This document shows positions 55,949 through 64,000 of a stretch of DNA of 64,000 nt, piece after piece. The translations under genes were made by a program, and so were the position numbers. The stretch is from Olsenella sp. GTDB taxonomy: Bacteria > Actinomycetota > Coriobacteriia > Coriobacteriales > Atopobiaceae. Below the pieces are notes generated by a model. The model worked only from the letters and a program-made list of their open reading frames with translations. It was not told the DNA's origin and made no database searches. Every line of letters starts with the position of its first letter. Within the stretch, counting starts at the first letter, position 1. The DNA lies in contig JALCMG010000005.1 in assembly GCA_022648325.1 (NCBI GenBank), positions 113,423 to 177,422 on the forward strand. Reading direction: 5' to 3'.

Positions 55949-56671
55949 GTGAGTGTTCCTTCTAACCAAAAAAAGTCTGCCAACGCAATCGAAGATGTCC
56001 CACAGGAGGGAAAGGTCGTTGGTGGTAGGTACCAGCTCCTTACGGTCATCGGTACAGGCGGCATGCCTACCGTCTACCTGGCGCTTGACAAGGTACTCAA
56101 CAAGCAGTGGGCAGCTAAGGAGATTAGGCGTGTCGAAGATCCCCATATGCGGGATCTTATTGTGAAGAGCATCGTAACCGAAGCTAACATGATTAAGCGC
56201 TTTGATCATCCGGCCATCCCGCGTATCGTGGACATAGTTGACGAGTCGGGGATCCTCTATGTGATCATGGATTACGTAGAGGGACACACGCTTGAGAGTA
56301 TCCGTGAAACCATGGGGCCGCAGTCGGAAGGTGCGGTTTCAGACTGGGCGCTTCAGCTCTGTGACGTTCTGGAATACCTGCACCAGCTTGACCCGCCCAT
56401 CATCTACCGCGACATGAAGCCCTCGAACGTGATGCTCAAGCCCAATGGCAGTGTCTCAGTTATCGACTTTGGCATTGCTCGTGAGCTTTACGGGGACGAG
56501 AGGAACGGTGGGCCTGAGGATGAGGATCTTCTCGGCACACGTGGCTACGCTTCGCCTGAGCAGGCGAACCCCAGTCGGGGAACCGATGCGCGTTCGGATG
56601 TTTACTCGCTGGGCGCAACGATGTTTTCTCTGGCGAATCCTCAGGGCAAGTGCAACGACTGGCAATGGTAA
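55949..56671 (+). pseudogene. Ser/Thr protein kinase, truncated inside the kinase domain by an IS30 remnant
   Basis: The kinase domain starts near residue 26 with GTGGMPTVY, catalytic Lys57 (AAKEI), YRDMKPSN (D155, N160), DFG (D173) and GTRGYASPEQ. The sequence stops after DVYSLGATMFSL (about base 56634). The next 12 residues (from NPQGKC) are encoded by IS sequence and end at TAA 56671. The last quarter of the kinase domain and any C-terminal region are missing. It starts at GTG after AGAGG. Kinases of this type often flank ESX-like loci in Gram-positives. Confidence 0.85.
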
Positions 56672-57354
56672 ACCTCCCAGGGGCACCTCCACCCCAGACG
56701 CTTGCGCGGTCTCCGGTCGAGCGAATCGTACGCCCCTCGGACTTCGTCGTCGGTCACGCCGCCGGGGCTTGCGCCCTTCGGGAGCCAGCCCCCGAGGAGC
56801 CCGTCGGCGCTCCCGTCGGCCCCGCGCCCCCAGGGATGGCGGGGATGGCAGAAGCAGGCGGGAGCCCCCAGCGCGCCCTGCGGCCCCTCCGCGTCGGGGA
56901 GCTCCTTGCCCCTGTCGGGCGTGGCCGCATGCGCGGGCTCGCCGGCGAGCGAGCGCCCTCTCGGTCGCCTCGTCGGCCTCGGCGTCGCCCCCCAGCCGCC
57001 GACCCGCCCCCTGGCGCGCCTCCCCGGGCCGTCCATGGGCTCGGGGCGCCTCTGCGCAGCCGCCCCGCGTCCGCTGCGCGGACGATGCGCGGCACCGCCG
57101 CCCGGAAGGCCCCCGCCATCCGTTGCGCCCGACCTCGCGTGGTGCGGCCGGCTTGCCCCCGCCGGGCTCCCTCGCCATCCGGCCGACCCCCCCATGGCCC
57201 CTCCGGCGGGCCACGATGCCCTCGCGCCCCGCGATGCCAGGATGCCTGCAGCCGTCCACGGCGCCCCCAACGATGCGTGCCTCCGCAGGCATCATCACGG
57301 GTCGCGCCCGGGCGGCTGCCTCGTGTTTAACCGTTGCACTCAAAGTGAGGACTC
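56635..57354 (-). mobile_element. IS30-family insertion sequence remnant with terminal inverted repeats
   Basis: The ends are imperfect inverted repeats: left GAATCCTCA...AGTGCAACG (56635-56657) and right, read inward on the other strand, GAGTCCTCA...AGTGCAACG (57354-57332). The minus strand encodes an IS30 transposase C-terminus: TPDRGKELPDAEG, CFCHPRHPWGRGADG, WLPKGASPGGVTDDEVR and RRPRKRLGWRCPWEVYH. At about 720 bp it is shorter than a full IS30 (about 1 kb). The N-terminal HTH and part of the catalytic domain are lost or out of frame. GC is well above its neighbours. No clear target duplication is seen. Confidence 0.82.
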
Positions 57355-59260
57355 GCGCTTCAAAGTGTGTCTCAAGGTATCAGATGCGAGCGACTCCAAG
57401 GAGATGATTCGCCGCCCGGATGCAGCAGAGATTACGCGACCAGGGCGCTACTACATGCTCGTGGGATACAATGAGCTCTTCTGCGGGGGACAGGCTGCCT
57501 ATGCTGGAGTACCCTATGCACCCACTGATGAGTACGTGCCGAGCCACGATAACACTCTCGAGCTTGTCGACGATACCGGTGATGTCATTGATGGCGTAAA
57601 GCCGCCCTCAATGGCCACAAAGACCGATGAGTCCGAGCTCAACGCAGTTCTCGACCGAGTCTGCCGGGTTGCGAAGGTGCAGGACAAGTACGCCCAGAGA
57701 CTTTGGCTCGACCCGTTGGCTGCTCATATTTCCCTTGATAATCTTTGCAAGAAGTATGGTCTCGATACCACGGGAGATTGCGAGGCTGTGCTCGGCGAGG
57801 TGGATGATCCGGGCCGTCAGCGTCAGCTCCCTTACGTCGTGGACCTTGCGAAGGCCGGAAACCTCATGGTTTACGGGTCGCAAGGGTCAGGTGCGGACTC
57901 GCTTGTCTCTACGCTACTTTTCTCTCTTGCCGAGCGCTATTCTCCTGAGCAGGTTTCCTTCTACGTTATCGACATGGGGTCTGGTGCCATGACGCCGCTG
58001 GCAGAGCTTCCCCAGTGTGGTGGCGTTGTTATCTCGGGAGACGCCGAGCGTCTGGGTAACCTATTCCGCATGGTTCAGTGCGAGTGCGAGAACAGACGTA
58101 CGCTTCTCGCCAACGCTGGCTGCGGCTTGGATGAGTATAACGAACGGCACCCGAATGCACGTGTTGGCAGGGTTGTTGTCGCCCTCGCTAACATTGCGGC
58201 GTTTTACGATCTCTACCCCAGCTACGAGGATGTGCTCGTTACCCTTACACGTGACGCGCCCCGCTACGGTATCCACTTTGCGATAAGTGCCAGCTCGGCG
58301 AACGCTGCACGCATGAGGCTGAGGGCGAACTTCTCAGCGAGTGTTGTTCTCATGCTTAACGATGAGTCAGAGCTCATTACGATTCTTGGCCATAAGCCGT
58401 CTGCTGTGGTTCCCCGACAGGACAAGCGGGGTTACGTCACGATGGGCAAGGAGACCTTTGAGTTCCAGGGTGCTTCGCTTGGACCTGTAGGCACCACCGA
58501 TGCGGAAGCTATCGCTGCCCTGGCAAGACATCGCCTCAGTGAGGGCGCAGGTGTGGCTCAGGAGATCCCGGTGCTGCCGCGTTACGTGCACGTGGAACAG
58601 ATGGACGTCACGCCCATCAACAAGGGACTGGTTCCCGTTGGGTTTGGCAAGCTCTCGGTGGAGCCCGTGTTCTTTCCTCTTGAGCGTTTCCCCATGCTGG
58701 TGCTAGGAAACGATATCGAAGCTATTGCGCGCTATCTCACCGGCCTGCGAGAGGCCCTTGCGGTGTCCGGAATTTCCTACCTGGTGGTGGACAACGCGGG
58801 GTACCTGGGCGAGGTCAACGATCCTAACGTGGTCCAAGATGCAAAGCAGCTGCCAGAACGGCTGCTGCCAACGCTGCTTGGGCGTGATCCTGTAGGAGTT
58901 CTGGTCTTCACAAGCATCGTTGAGACCGTCTCGGTGCTACCCTCGACCGCTGCTGTCCAACTCAAGGACTACCTTGTCAAAGAGAAGGGCAAGGGTATCA
59001 CCGGCTTGGTTGCGGCATCAGAGATGTGGCGCTGCAAGTCTGTCTATGACGAGTGGTACAAGACCCTCACCGCATATGGCAATGGCGTCTGGGTGGGGAG
59101 TGGCTTTGGTGATCAGACCATGTTCCACTATGCTCGTATACTCTCAGAGTACCGTAGCCCAGCGGCAACCGACGATGGCTTCGTCTCCATGCGCGGTAAT
59201 GTGGTGGGCGTTTGGCTCCTCTCGGCTTCCGCTGTGGAGGATAGGGGAGCGGTCAAATGA
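57355..59260 (+). pseudogene. essC: EssC/YukB-type FtsK/SpoIIIE ATPase, C-terminal fragment
   Basis: About 634 residues remain of a protein that is about 1,400-1,500 in type VIIb systems. It begins at RFKVCLKVSDASDSKEM, a block at the end of the first ATPase domain. RPGRYYMLVGYNELFCGGQ and the second and third ATPase-like domains follow. The D2 Walker A reads GSQGSGADS, with Ala in place of Lys; the D3 loop (VLGNDIEAI) is also degenerate. The FHA domains, membrane helices and first ATPase are missing. An open frame continues upstream across the IS but is not real coding. The stop overlaps the next start (ATGA). Confidence 0.85.
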
Positions 59261-60588
59261 GACTGAGCGAGCACAGAGACTGGAAAAGCGGTTCACGCAC
59301 CTTGCAGGTGAATGCTGAGAAGCGCGAGAGTTTGGAGTACTCGCAGGCAGAGTGGCTGCGTAGAGCAACGGAACCGTTTCTTCTCAGATTTGCATACGAT
59401 CCATCCGTGATACCCCCACGCTTCTACTACGATGTGACAGGACTTGCGAAGCTCAAGACCTACCTCAAGGCAAAGATTACTGGCCCCCAGTTCCAAGGCA
59501 TGCTTGTGACCATTCACGATGCCATGAGTCTCTGCACCAGGCAGGGCTATCCCACCAGCGCAATGTGCTTCGACCCTAAGAACGTCTACGTGGCTGACGG
59601 AGGCAGCATATGCTTTGCATTTGTGCCGCTCAACGGATGTAGCGAGCGCTCCGAGAGCACAGTACGCGCGCTTCTCGAATATCTGGCATCTGGCTTGCAC
59701 GTGCATTTTGTTGTTGACGATGACACCCGCTACCAACGTATGCTTGATGATTTTGTCAGGCGTACCCCCGTCCTCTCGGTTGCTACGTTCAGGGAGTTTC
59801 TTGGCTCCGAGATGGGGGTATCTGTGAGTGGCGACTCCGGCTCATTGACGCCCGCGCGTGCGCCGCGCTCTGCTGTTGCAAATCCATGGCCCGCTGTAAG
59901 CGGTACCGCCGCAAAGGCGGTGTCCTTCGACATGGTAGGCATGCTCTCTCATCGCTCATCTGCCAGCGAAGTTGTGGCGGGACAGGATGTTGCCGAACGT
60001 GCCGTCAATGGCGTGGCAGGCATCTCTCCCACAGCGGCACCCGTAAACAGGGGATCGGCAACATCAGGATTTGTGGGCGGTTCGGATTCCGTCGAGACAC
60101 CGAGGCCAGAGACTGCGCCCAGGCCAAAGGCTGCGCCGGGGTTGGAGACAATGCCGGGGCTAAAAGCTGTGCCAAAGCCCATGTCCTCCTTGCAGTCTAG
60201 GACCGCGTACAAGAGCGAAACGGTTCTTCTCGGCAGCAAGGCTGGGTCTGTCGCGCCCACCCGTGGGTACTCCACCGATCAGCGAATAACCATGCGTTTT
60301 TTCCTGGTACGTGAGCGCAACGGCAGCAGGCTTGACCTCAATCTCTCGAGGCCCGTGACCATCGGCCGCTCAATGAGTGCCGACGTTCAAGTTGAGGGTA
60401 ATGGAAATCTCAGCCGATGTCATGTGCGACTTTCACGTGACGGCGACGGCTTTTTGATAGAGGATCTTGGATCCCTCAATGGCGTGTATGTTCGTGGGGA
60501 GCGCCTCCCCAGGGAGGGACACACTCACATAGCACTGGGCGAGCGTTTTTGCTTGGCGGATGAGAAATTCTGCGTGCTTGCGGAGTAG
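59257..60588 (+). CDS. EssB/DUF6382-like protein with C-terminal FHA domain
   Basis: This 443-aa protein has an N-terminal region with FYYDVTGLAKLKTYL, AMCFDPKNVYVADGG and CFAFVPLNG, similar to DUF6382 and the pseudokinase region of EssB/YukC. Residues about 185-340 are low-complexity (Ala/Pro/Ser). The C-terminus is an FHA domain (VTIGRSMSADVQV, LSRCHVRLS, NGVYVRG), which binds phosphothreonine. It is coupled to the essC remnant (ATGA). No membrane helix is evident. The adjacent kinase could have been its phosphorylating partner. Confidence 0.72.
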   Translation: MRLSEHRDWKSGSRTLQVNAEKRESLEYSQAEWLRRATEPFLLRFAYDPSVIPPRFYYDVTGLAKLKTYLKAKITGPQFQGMLVTIHDAMSLCTRQGYPTSAMCFDPKNVYVADGGSICFAFVPLNGCSERSESTVRALLEYLASGLHVHFVVDDDTRYQRMLDDFVRRTPVLSVATFREFLGSEMGVSVSGDSGSLTPARAPRSAVANPWPAVSGTAAKAVSFDMVGMLSHRSSASEVVAGQDVAERAVNGVAGISPTAAPVNRGSATSGFVGGSDSVETPRPETAPRPKAAPGLETMPGLKAVPKPMSSLQSRTAYKSETVLLGSKAGSVAPTRGYSTDQRITMRFFLVRERNGSRLDLNLSRPVTIGRSMSADVQVEGNGNLSRCHVRLSRDGDGFLIEDLGSLNGVYVRGERLPREGHTHIALGERFCLADEKFCVLAE

Positions 60589-60627
60589 GTAGCTTGTTAG
60601 AGGCTTGATTGCAGAGGAGGAACTCGA

Positions 60628-60948
60628 GTGGATCAGAACAAGAAAGCTGGCACGGTGGTCTCATTTCTTCCTATGGGCTCAGTCGTGAGATTGGAGAACG
60701 GAGATCGCCCCATAGTAGTGGCTGGTTGCATGGCAGTCGATGGCATTACGGGACGTTACTGGGACTACATGGGTTACCCCTGGCCGGAAGGCCGACAGGA
60801 TGCTTCAAAAGATTACTTTTTCGATAGCGAAATGGTGGCTGAGGTGCTGCAGCTTGGCTTCTTGGACCGCGATGCAATGGATTATCAAGCCCTGCTTTCT
60901 GCTGCATCCGAACAGTATCGTGCGGCTAGGTCCAGGCAGGGCAGATGA
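60628..60948 (+). CDS. DUF4176-family protein
   Basis: This 106-aa protein starts at GTG after GAGGAGG. The pattern LPMGSVVRLENGDRPIVVAG, WDYMGYPWPEG and DYFFDSEMVAEVLQLGF fits DUF4176, a small soluble family found in type VII effector clusters. A role as chaperone or adaptor is inferred from context. Confidence 0.75.
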   Translation: MDQNKKAGTVVSFLPMGSVVRLENGDRPIVVAGCMAVDGITGRYWDYMGYPWPEGRQDASKDYFFDSEMVAEVLQLGFLDRDAMDYQALLSAASEQYRAARSRQGR

Positions 60949-60985
60949 GTGCGAATATGTGAGTAGAGCGCTAGGAGGCATTGAC

Positions 60986-61318
60986 ATGGTAGGGCACATC
61001 TACGTTGGTGAAGAGGAAGCACTAAAGGCTGCATCTACATATGACAGCATCTCTAAGGGCTATTCCGGTATGAAGCAACGTGGCCTAGATCTTCGGAGTA
61101 ATTTGTTTGGCTCGTGGGAAGGAGAAGCAGCTAACGCATTCAAAGGAACGCTCGACTGCATTGATGACTGTGTTGCTGGCCTAGAGCAGGATGTCCTGAT
61201 CCACGCGGGTCTTATCCGTAATGCGGAAGGCAGGTTCGTTGATGAAGATTGGTACCTTGCTATGCGCTACAAGTTTACCAATGACTTTACGCGCGTTGAG
61301 ATTGATCCCACTCAGTAG
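60986..61318 (+). CDS. WXG100-family (ESX) small secreted protein
   Basis: This 110-aa protein has W44-E45-G46 in FGSWEGEAANAF between two helical halves, as in EsxA-type proteins. AGGAGG lies 7 bases before the ATG. The tail after the second helix (about 30 residues) contains RFVDEDWYLAMRY; a canonical C-terminal YxxxD/E signal is not obvious. Its place among DUF4176, LXG-like and EssC genes supports the call. Confidence 0.8.
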   Translation: MVGHIYVGEEEALKAASTYDSISKGYSGMKQRGLDLRSNLFGSWEGEAANAFKGTLDCIDDCVAGLEQDVLIHAGLIRNAEGRFVDEDWYLAMRYKFTNDFTRVEIDPTQ

Positions 61319-61369
61319 TAACCACATTACGCAAGCACGTGTGAATGCAGTACGTTGGAGGTGAAAACC

Positions 61370-62395
61370 ATGTCGATGCTCAGGTTCAAAGTGAGCGAGC
61401 TCGAGGCGGGGCACCAGTGCATCAAGGACATTAATAAGATGCTTGCCGAGGCCATTACGGCGACGTCGAAGGAAAACCAAAGTTTTTCGAGCATCCAGTC
61501 TGGAGCCTGGGCTGAAGCTCAGGCGCGCGCTTCTGTCAACATTGAAACAAATGCCCGGATATTCAACCAGGCAATGGCAAGGATCGATTCCACGTTTGTT
61601 TCGCTTGTCTCAGACGCTAGGGCAATCCAAGCAAACCGTGATGCCCTTCTCTCCGAAGTGGGGGCTTCGACTTCTTCTGGAGACGAAGTTAGATGTGATA
61701 CCGAAGGACGGGTGGACGCATACTGCGCCACAGCAAGCTCGGCGCTGTCGGATCTCCTTGATGCCACAGATGATGCAATCTCTGCCCTCACGGGACTACG
61801 GGAGGCAAGTGCTGTCTCCAATGCCCTCTCGTTGCTTGCGAGCGACTTGTCACGGGAGGATGAAAAGGTAGACAGTGTCTTGTCGGCATGGTCGAGACTA
61901 CAGTCATCCGCTGTCTCGTTCGAGTCAACCTACTCGGGAAGCCAAAATAGTGAATCTCTCGACAAAAGTACGTTTATTGATGAAGAAATGGTAACTGCAA
62001 CACGTGATGCCATGACGGACGAATATAGCACGTCCGGCGCGGCAGTAGCGCAAGCTGTGGCAAATTCGATAACGAAGAACTTCTACTACAAGTATGGGAA
62101 GAAAACGCTTGGTGTGCTGGGAAAGGCTTTGGGACACACCGAGGAGTTTAAAACCATCGGCAAGTATGGAGCTTGGGTTTCGGCGCTTGCATCAGAGGAC
62201 AAGGGTGCATTTCTCCTCAATCTGGTGAAGATTCATCCAGATAATGACCACTTCTTCGATCGCTCATTTCTTATTGCCGGCGTGAGTTATTCGGGGCTTA
62301 AAACCAGCATCACTGGTGCTGGCACCTTTGGTTCGCGTTTCGCGAAGGAACTCAAAGAGTCGGGAATAGCCGCCCAAGCAAGGGGGGGCATATAA
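61370..62395 (+). CDS. LXG-like type VII effector, N-terminal part ending at a frameshift
   Basis: This 341-aa reading frame has a long helical N-terminus (LEAGHQCIKDINKMLAEAI, with W at GAWAEAQARA) typical of LXG/WXG-type export domains. Then come more helices and a region with KTLGVLGKALGHTEEFKTI. GGAGG precedes the ATG. The frame stops at TAA 62393-62395, four bases after a run of seven G (62382-62388). With one fewer G it would continue in frame to 62924, giving about 518 aa. Confidence 0.7.
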   Translation: MSMLRFKVSELEAGHQCIKDINKMLAEAITATSKENQSFSSIQSGAWAEAQARASVNIETNARIFNQAMARIDSTFVSLVSDARAIQANRDALLSEVGASTSSGDEVRCDTEGRVDAYCATASSALSDLLDATDDAISALTGLREASAVSNALSLLASDLSREDEKVDSVLSAWSRLQSSAVSFESTYSGSQNSESLDKSTFIDEEMVTATRDAMTDEYSTSGAAVAQAVANSITKNFYYKYGKKTLGVLGKALGHTEEFKTIGKYGAWVSALASEDKGAFLLNLVKIHPDNDHFFDRSFLIAGVSYSGLKTSITGAGTFGSRFAKELKESGIAAQARGGI

Positions 62396-62924
62396 GAGTT
62401 TTGAGGAGGGTGGAAAAGAGCTCAAGGCGTATTTCTCTGCAAGATTCTGTAAAGAAGCTCCAACAGCAGTAGGAGATGCTAACCAAGCTACTGCTTTTAA
62501 CTCGAATTTGGATAACGCTGCCGGGCTTGGCTCAGGGGCTGGAAAGATTGCAAAGAGTGCCGGCAAGGCGCTGGGCGTCGTAGCCGATGTTGTCGCGTTT
62601 GTCGATACGTTCCAAAAGTCCAAGAAGGCATATGAGACAACCTCCGGAGATCGCGCCCAGAAGTCTGCTGCCGCCGTTGTCGAAGCAGGCGAAGGTTTGA
62701 CAAGGTGGGGCGTTGGTAAGGTAGCAGGTGCTGTGGTCGGTGCATGCTTTGGTGGACCCGTGGGCGCAATCGCCGGCATGGCAGTTGGCTGCGGAGTGGA
62801 CTTCCTGCTGGACAAGGCACAGCAGGCCTTCGATGGAAGCCAGATAAAGCAAGACCTAATTAACGGCGTTGCAACGCTGAAGAGAGGGTCTCCAAACCCC
62901 CACCATGCATACGCGCCTCAGTAG
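62396..62924 (+). pseudogene. Out-of-frame C-terminal part of the LXG-like effector (glycine-zipper-like region)
   Basis: The frame has no start codon with a ribosome site; the first TTG at 62508 has none. It is continuous with the upstream gene if one G is removed from the G7 run. The protein part has Gly/Ala-rich hydrophobic segments (KSAGKALGVVADVVAFVDTF and VVGACFGGPVGAIAGMAVG), resembling glycine-zipper membrane domains of pore-forming toxins. It ends PNPHHAYAPQ. Toxin activity is inference. Confidence 0.65.
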
Positions 62925-62976
62925 AGTGACGCGTGTCTTATGTCTGCCGAATAATTTCGATGAATTGGAGATCAAC

Positions 62977-63909
62977 ATGCTGTTCCGAAGAAAGAGGATA
63001 GACCTTGCGGAGCTCCCCCTCGAGGAGGTGCGCTTCTCGACCGAGGACCTGTTCGTGCTCCTCAACGGCTTCGACGGCTGCGCCGTCGTGGTGAACCCCT
63101 TCAAGATCAGGCTCGATTTGGTGGAGAGGAAAAAGCCGGAGCGCAACGAGTGGAGGCGCGCCGTGGTGGAGCGCTACAGTTCCTCGGGCTGGGTCGACGC
63201 GGAGGCCAACCCCAACCCCGAGCTCGCCCGCGCCCTCGCGGCCCTCGGGCAGATGGGCGTCTCCATCGCGGACAGCATTACCCCACAAGACCGCACCATG
63301 GGCGTGACGATGGGGGCGGCGGGCGCCTGCGGCGTGGTCCAGGCGCCGGGCGGGGGCTGGTACCTGCGCCCCTTCCCGGGCGACCGCTCCCAGTGGCCGG
63401 CGAAGTTCCGCGAGCTCTTCGTACCCCGGCGCTACCCCTTCCTCCCCGCGTCGGCACCGGGCCATGTCGCGTTTCCCAAGGAGGAGGGCGAGGGCGGCAC
63501 GTTCGGGACCGCCCTCGTCAAGGGCGACGAGGCGACTCTGCGGGCGCTCGCGGCGAGGAAGGGCGTGGACCCCGAGCCCATGATCAGGCTCTCCACGTAC
63601 ATGCGCAAGCGGTACAAGGGCTTCAGGGTGCGCGTGACCGACATGACCGAGGTGGAGCCCAGCTACGAGCTGGGGTGGCGCTGGCCCGGAGGGGGCAGGG
63701 GCAAGATGCGGCAGTGCGGAATCATAGCTGTGTCCGACGCGGGCGCTCTGGTGGGCGACTGCAACTGCTGGCACGAGGGGGTTACACTTGACATGCAGGA
63801 TCCCGATGGTGATTGGGCTAAGAAGACCTCCTTCGCCACTATTGACTTCTACCCGTCTGGCGACCTCTTCTCCGCGCTCCTCGACATACCCGACTACCCG
63901 TCTTCCTGA
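62977..63909 (+). CDS. EspG-like type VII-associated protein
   Basis: This 310-aa protein has an order of segments like EspG, the cytosolic chaperone of ESX substrates: EDLFVLLNGFDG, the helix EWRRAVVERYSSSGWVDAEA, PELARALAALGQMGVSI and the strand-rich GVVQAPGGGWYLRPFPGD. The extra C-terminal 100 residues (CGIIAVSDAGALVGDCNCWH) are unassigned. GGAG precedes the ATG at 62977. Most of the gene is more GC-rich than its neighbours. An immunity protein for the upstream effector is an alternative. Confidence 0.45.
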   Translation: MLFRRKRIDLAELPLEEVRFSTEDLFVLLNGFDGCAVVVNPFKIRLDLVERKKPERNEWRRAVVERYSSSGWVDAEANPNPELARALAALGQMGVSIADSITPQDRTMGVTMGAAGACGVVQAPGGGWYLRPFPGDRSQWPAKFRELFVPRRYPFLPASAPGHVAFPKEEGEGGTFGTALVKGDEATLRALAARKGVDPEPMIRLSTYMRKRYKGFRVRVTDMTEVEPSYELGWRWPGGGRGKMRQCGIIAVSDAGALVGDCNCWHEGVTLDMQDPDGDWAKKTSFATIDFYPSGDLFSALLDIPDYPSS

Positions 63910-64000
63910 GTTCAGTCTTGTATATATGTAGTCGTGATATCTAATACCAGGAGCTCCCTGATACCCTGCCTTTTTCTTTCGGGATGCAACAGTGAAGACC
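63910..64000 (+). other. Intergenic end of window
   Basis: These 91 bases are fairly AT-rich and hold no gene or clear terminator that I can see. Confidence 0.5.

Noticed and set aside
56702..57354. Upstream continuation of the essC open frame, giving an 852-codon ORF
   Set aside because: This part is antisense to the IS30 transposase remnant, is Pro/Arg/Ala-rich noise, and the EssC similarity begins only after the right terminal repeat.
62508..62924. Independent gene starting at TTG 62508
   Set aside because: No ribosome site, and the same frame is open back to the G7 run; better explained as the out-of-frame end of the upstream effector.

Overview
The window reads as one contiguous stretch of a high-GC actinobacterial chromosome. 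Gene order, the actinobacterial-type rpoC insertion, frequent GTG/TTG starts and the product families point to class Coriobacteriia, most likely an Olsenella/Atopobium-like (Atopobiaceae) species. That placement is inferred from sequence character only. About 47 kb is the conserved transcription/translation core. The last 17 kb is accessory: metal export, cell-envelope glycosyltransferases and a decayed type VII (ESX/Yuk-like) secretion locus.

Positions 1-6.2 kb hold the 3' end of disA, then ispD-ispF (MEP isoprenoid pathway), a secreted cysteine-peptidase-like protein, and cysS-rlmB-yacP. Positions 6.3-8.7 kb hold five tRNA genes, with a tRNA-Tyr/Thr/Met-tuf unit behind a near-consensus promoter. 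Then come rpmG, tRNA-Trp, secE-nusG, rplK-rplA, a structured leader, rplJ-rplL and rpoB-rpoC (to 20.7 kb). The C-terminus of the RpoC (beta') protein carries a helix-hairpin-helix domain strikingly similar to the alpha-subunit CTD encoded by rpoA in the same window.

Positions 20.8-25.2 kb interrupt the housekeeping run with a small membrane protein, a SmtB/ArsR-type repressor, its probable operator, a P1B-type Zn/Cd/Pb ATPase and a glycerol-dehydrogenase-like enzyme. The str (rpsL-rpsG-fusA), S10, spc and alpha operons follow to 47.4 kb. The S10/spc run is split twice: between rpsJ and rplC by a zinc-ribbon membrane protein, and between rplX and rplE by a D-2-hydroxyacid dehydrogenase plus a second zinc-ribbon membrane protein. 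Each split is preceded by a hairpin terminator and followed by a candidate promoter, so the superoperon is probably three or more transcription units.

Positions 47.5-53.8 kb hold truA, a 10-TM heavy-metal exporter homologue, a membrane-anchored LCP-like protein and three family-2 glycosyltransferases. From 53.9 kb to the end lies the accessory island. It contains a minus-strand pair (a short helical protein and a DUF3592-like membrane protein), a two-TM protein, a Ser/Thr kinase cut off inside its kinase domain, an approximately 720 bp IS30-family remnant with recognisable terminal inverted repeats, the C-terminal part of an EssC/YukB FtsK-like ATPase, an EssB/DUF6382-like FHA protein, a DUF4176 protein, a WXG100 protein, a long helical LXG-like effector interrupted at a run of seven G, and an EspG-like protein. 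The simplest reading is a type VII secretion locus wrecked by an IS30-associated deletion, with its effector genes still nearby.
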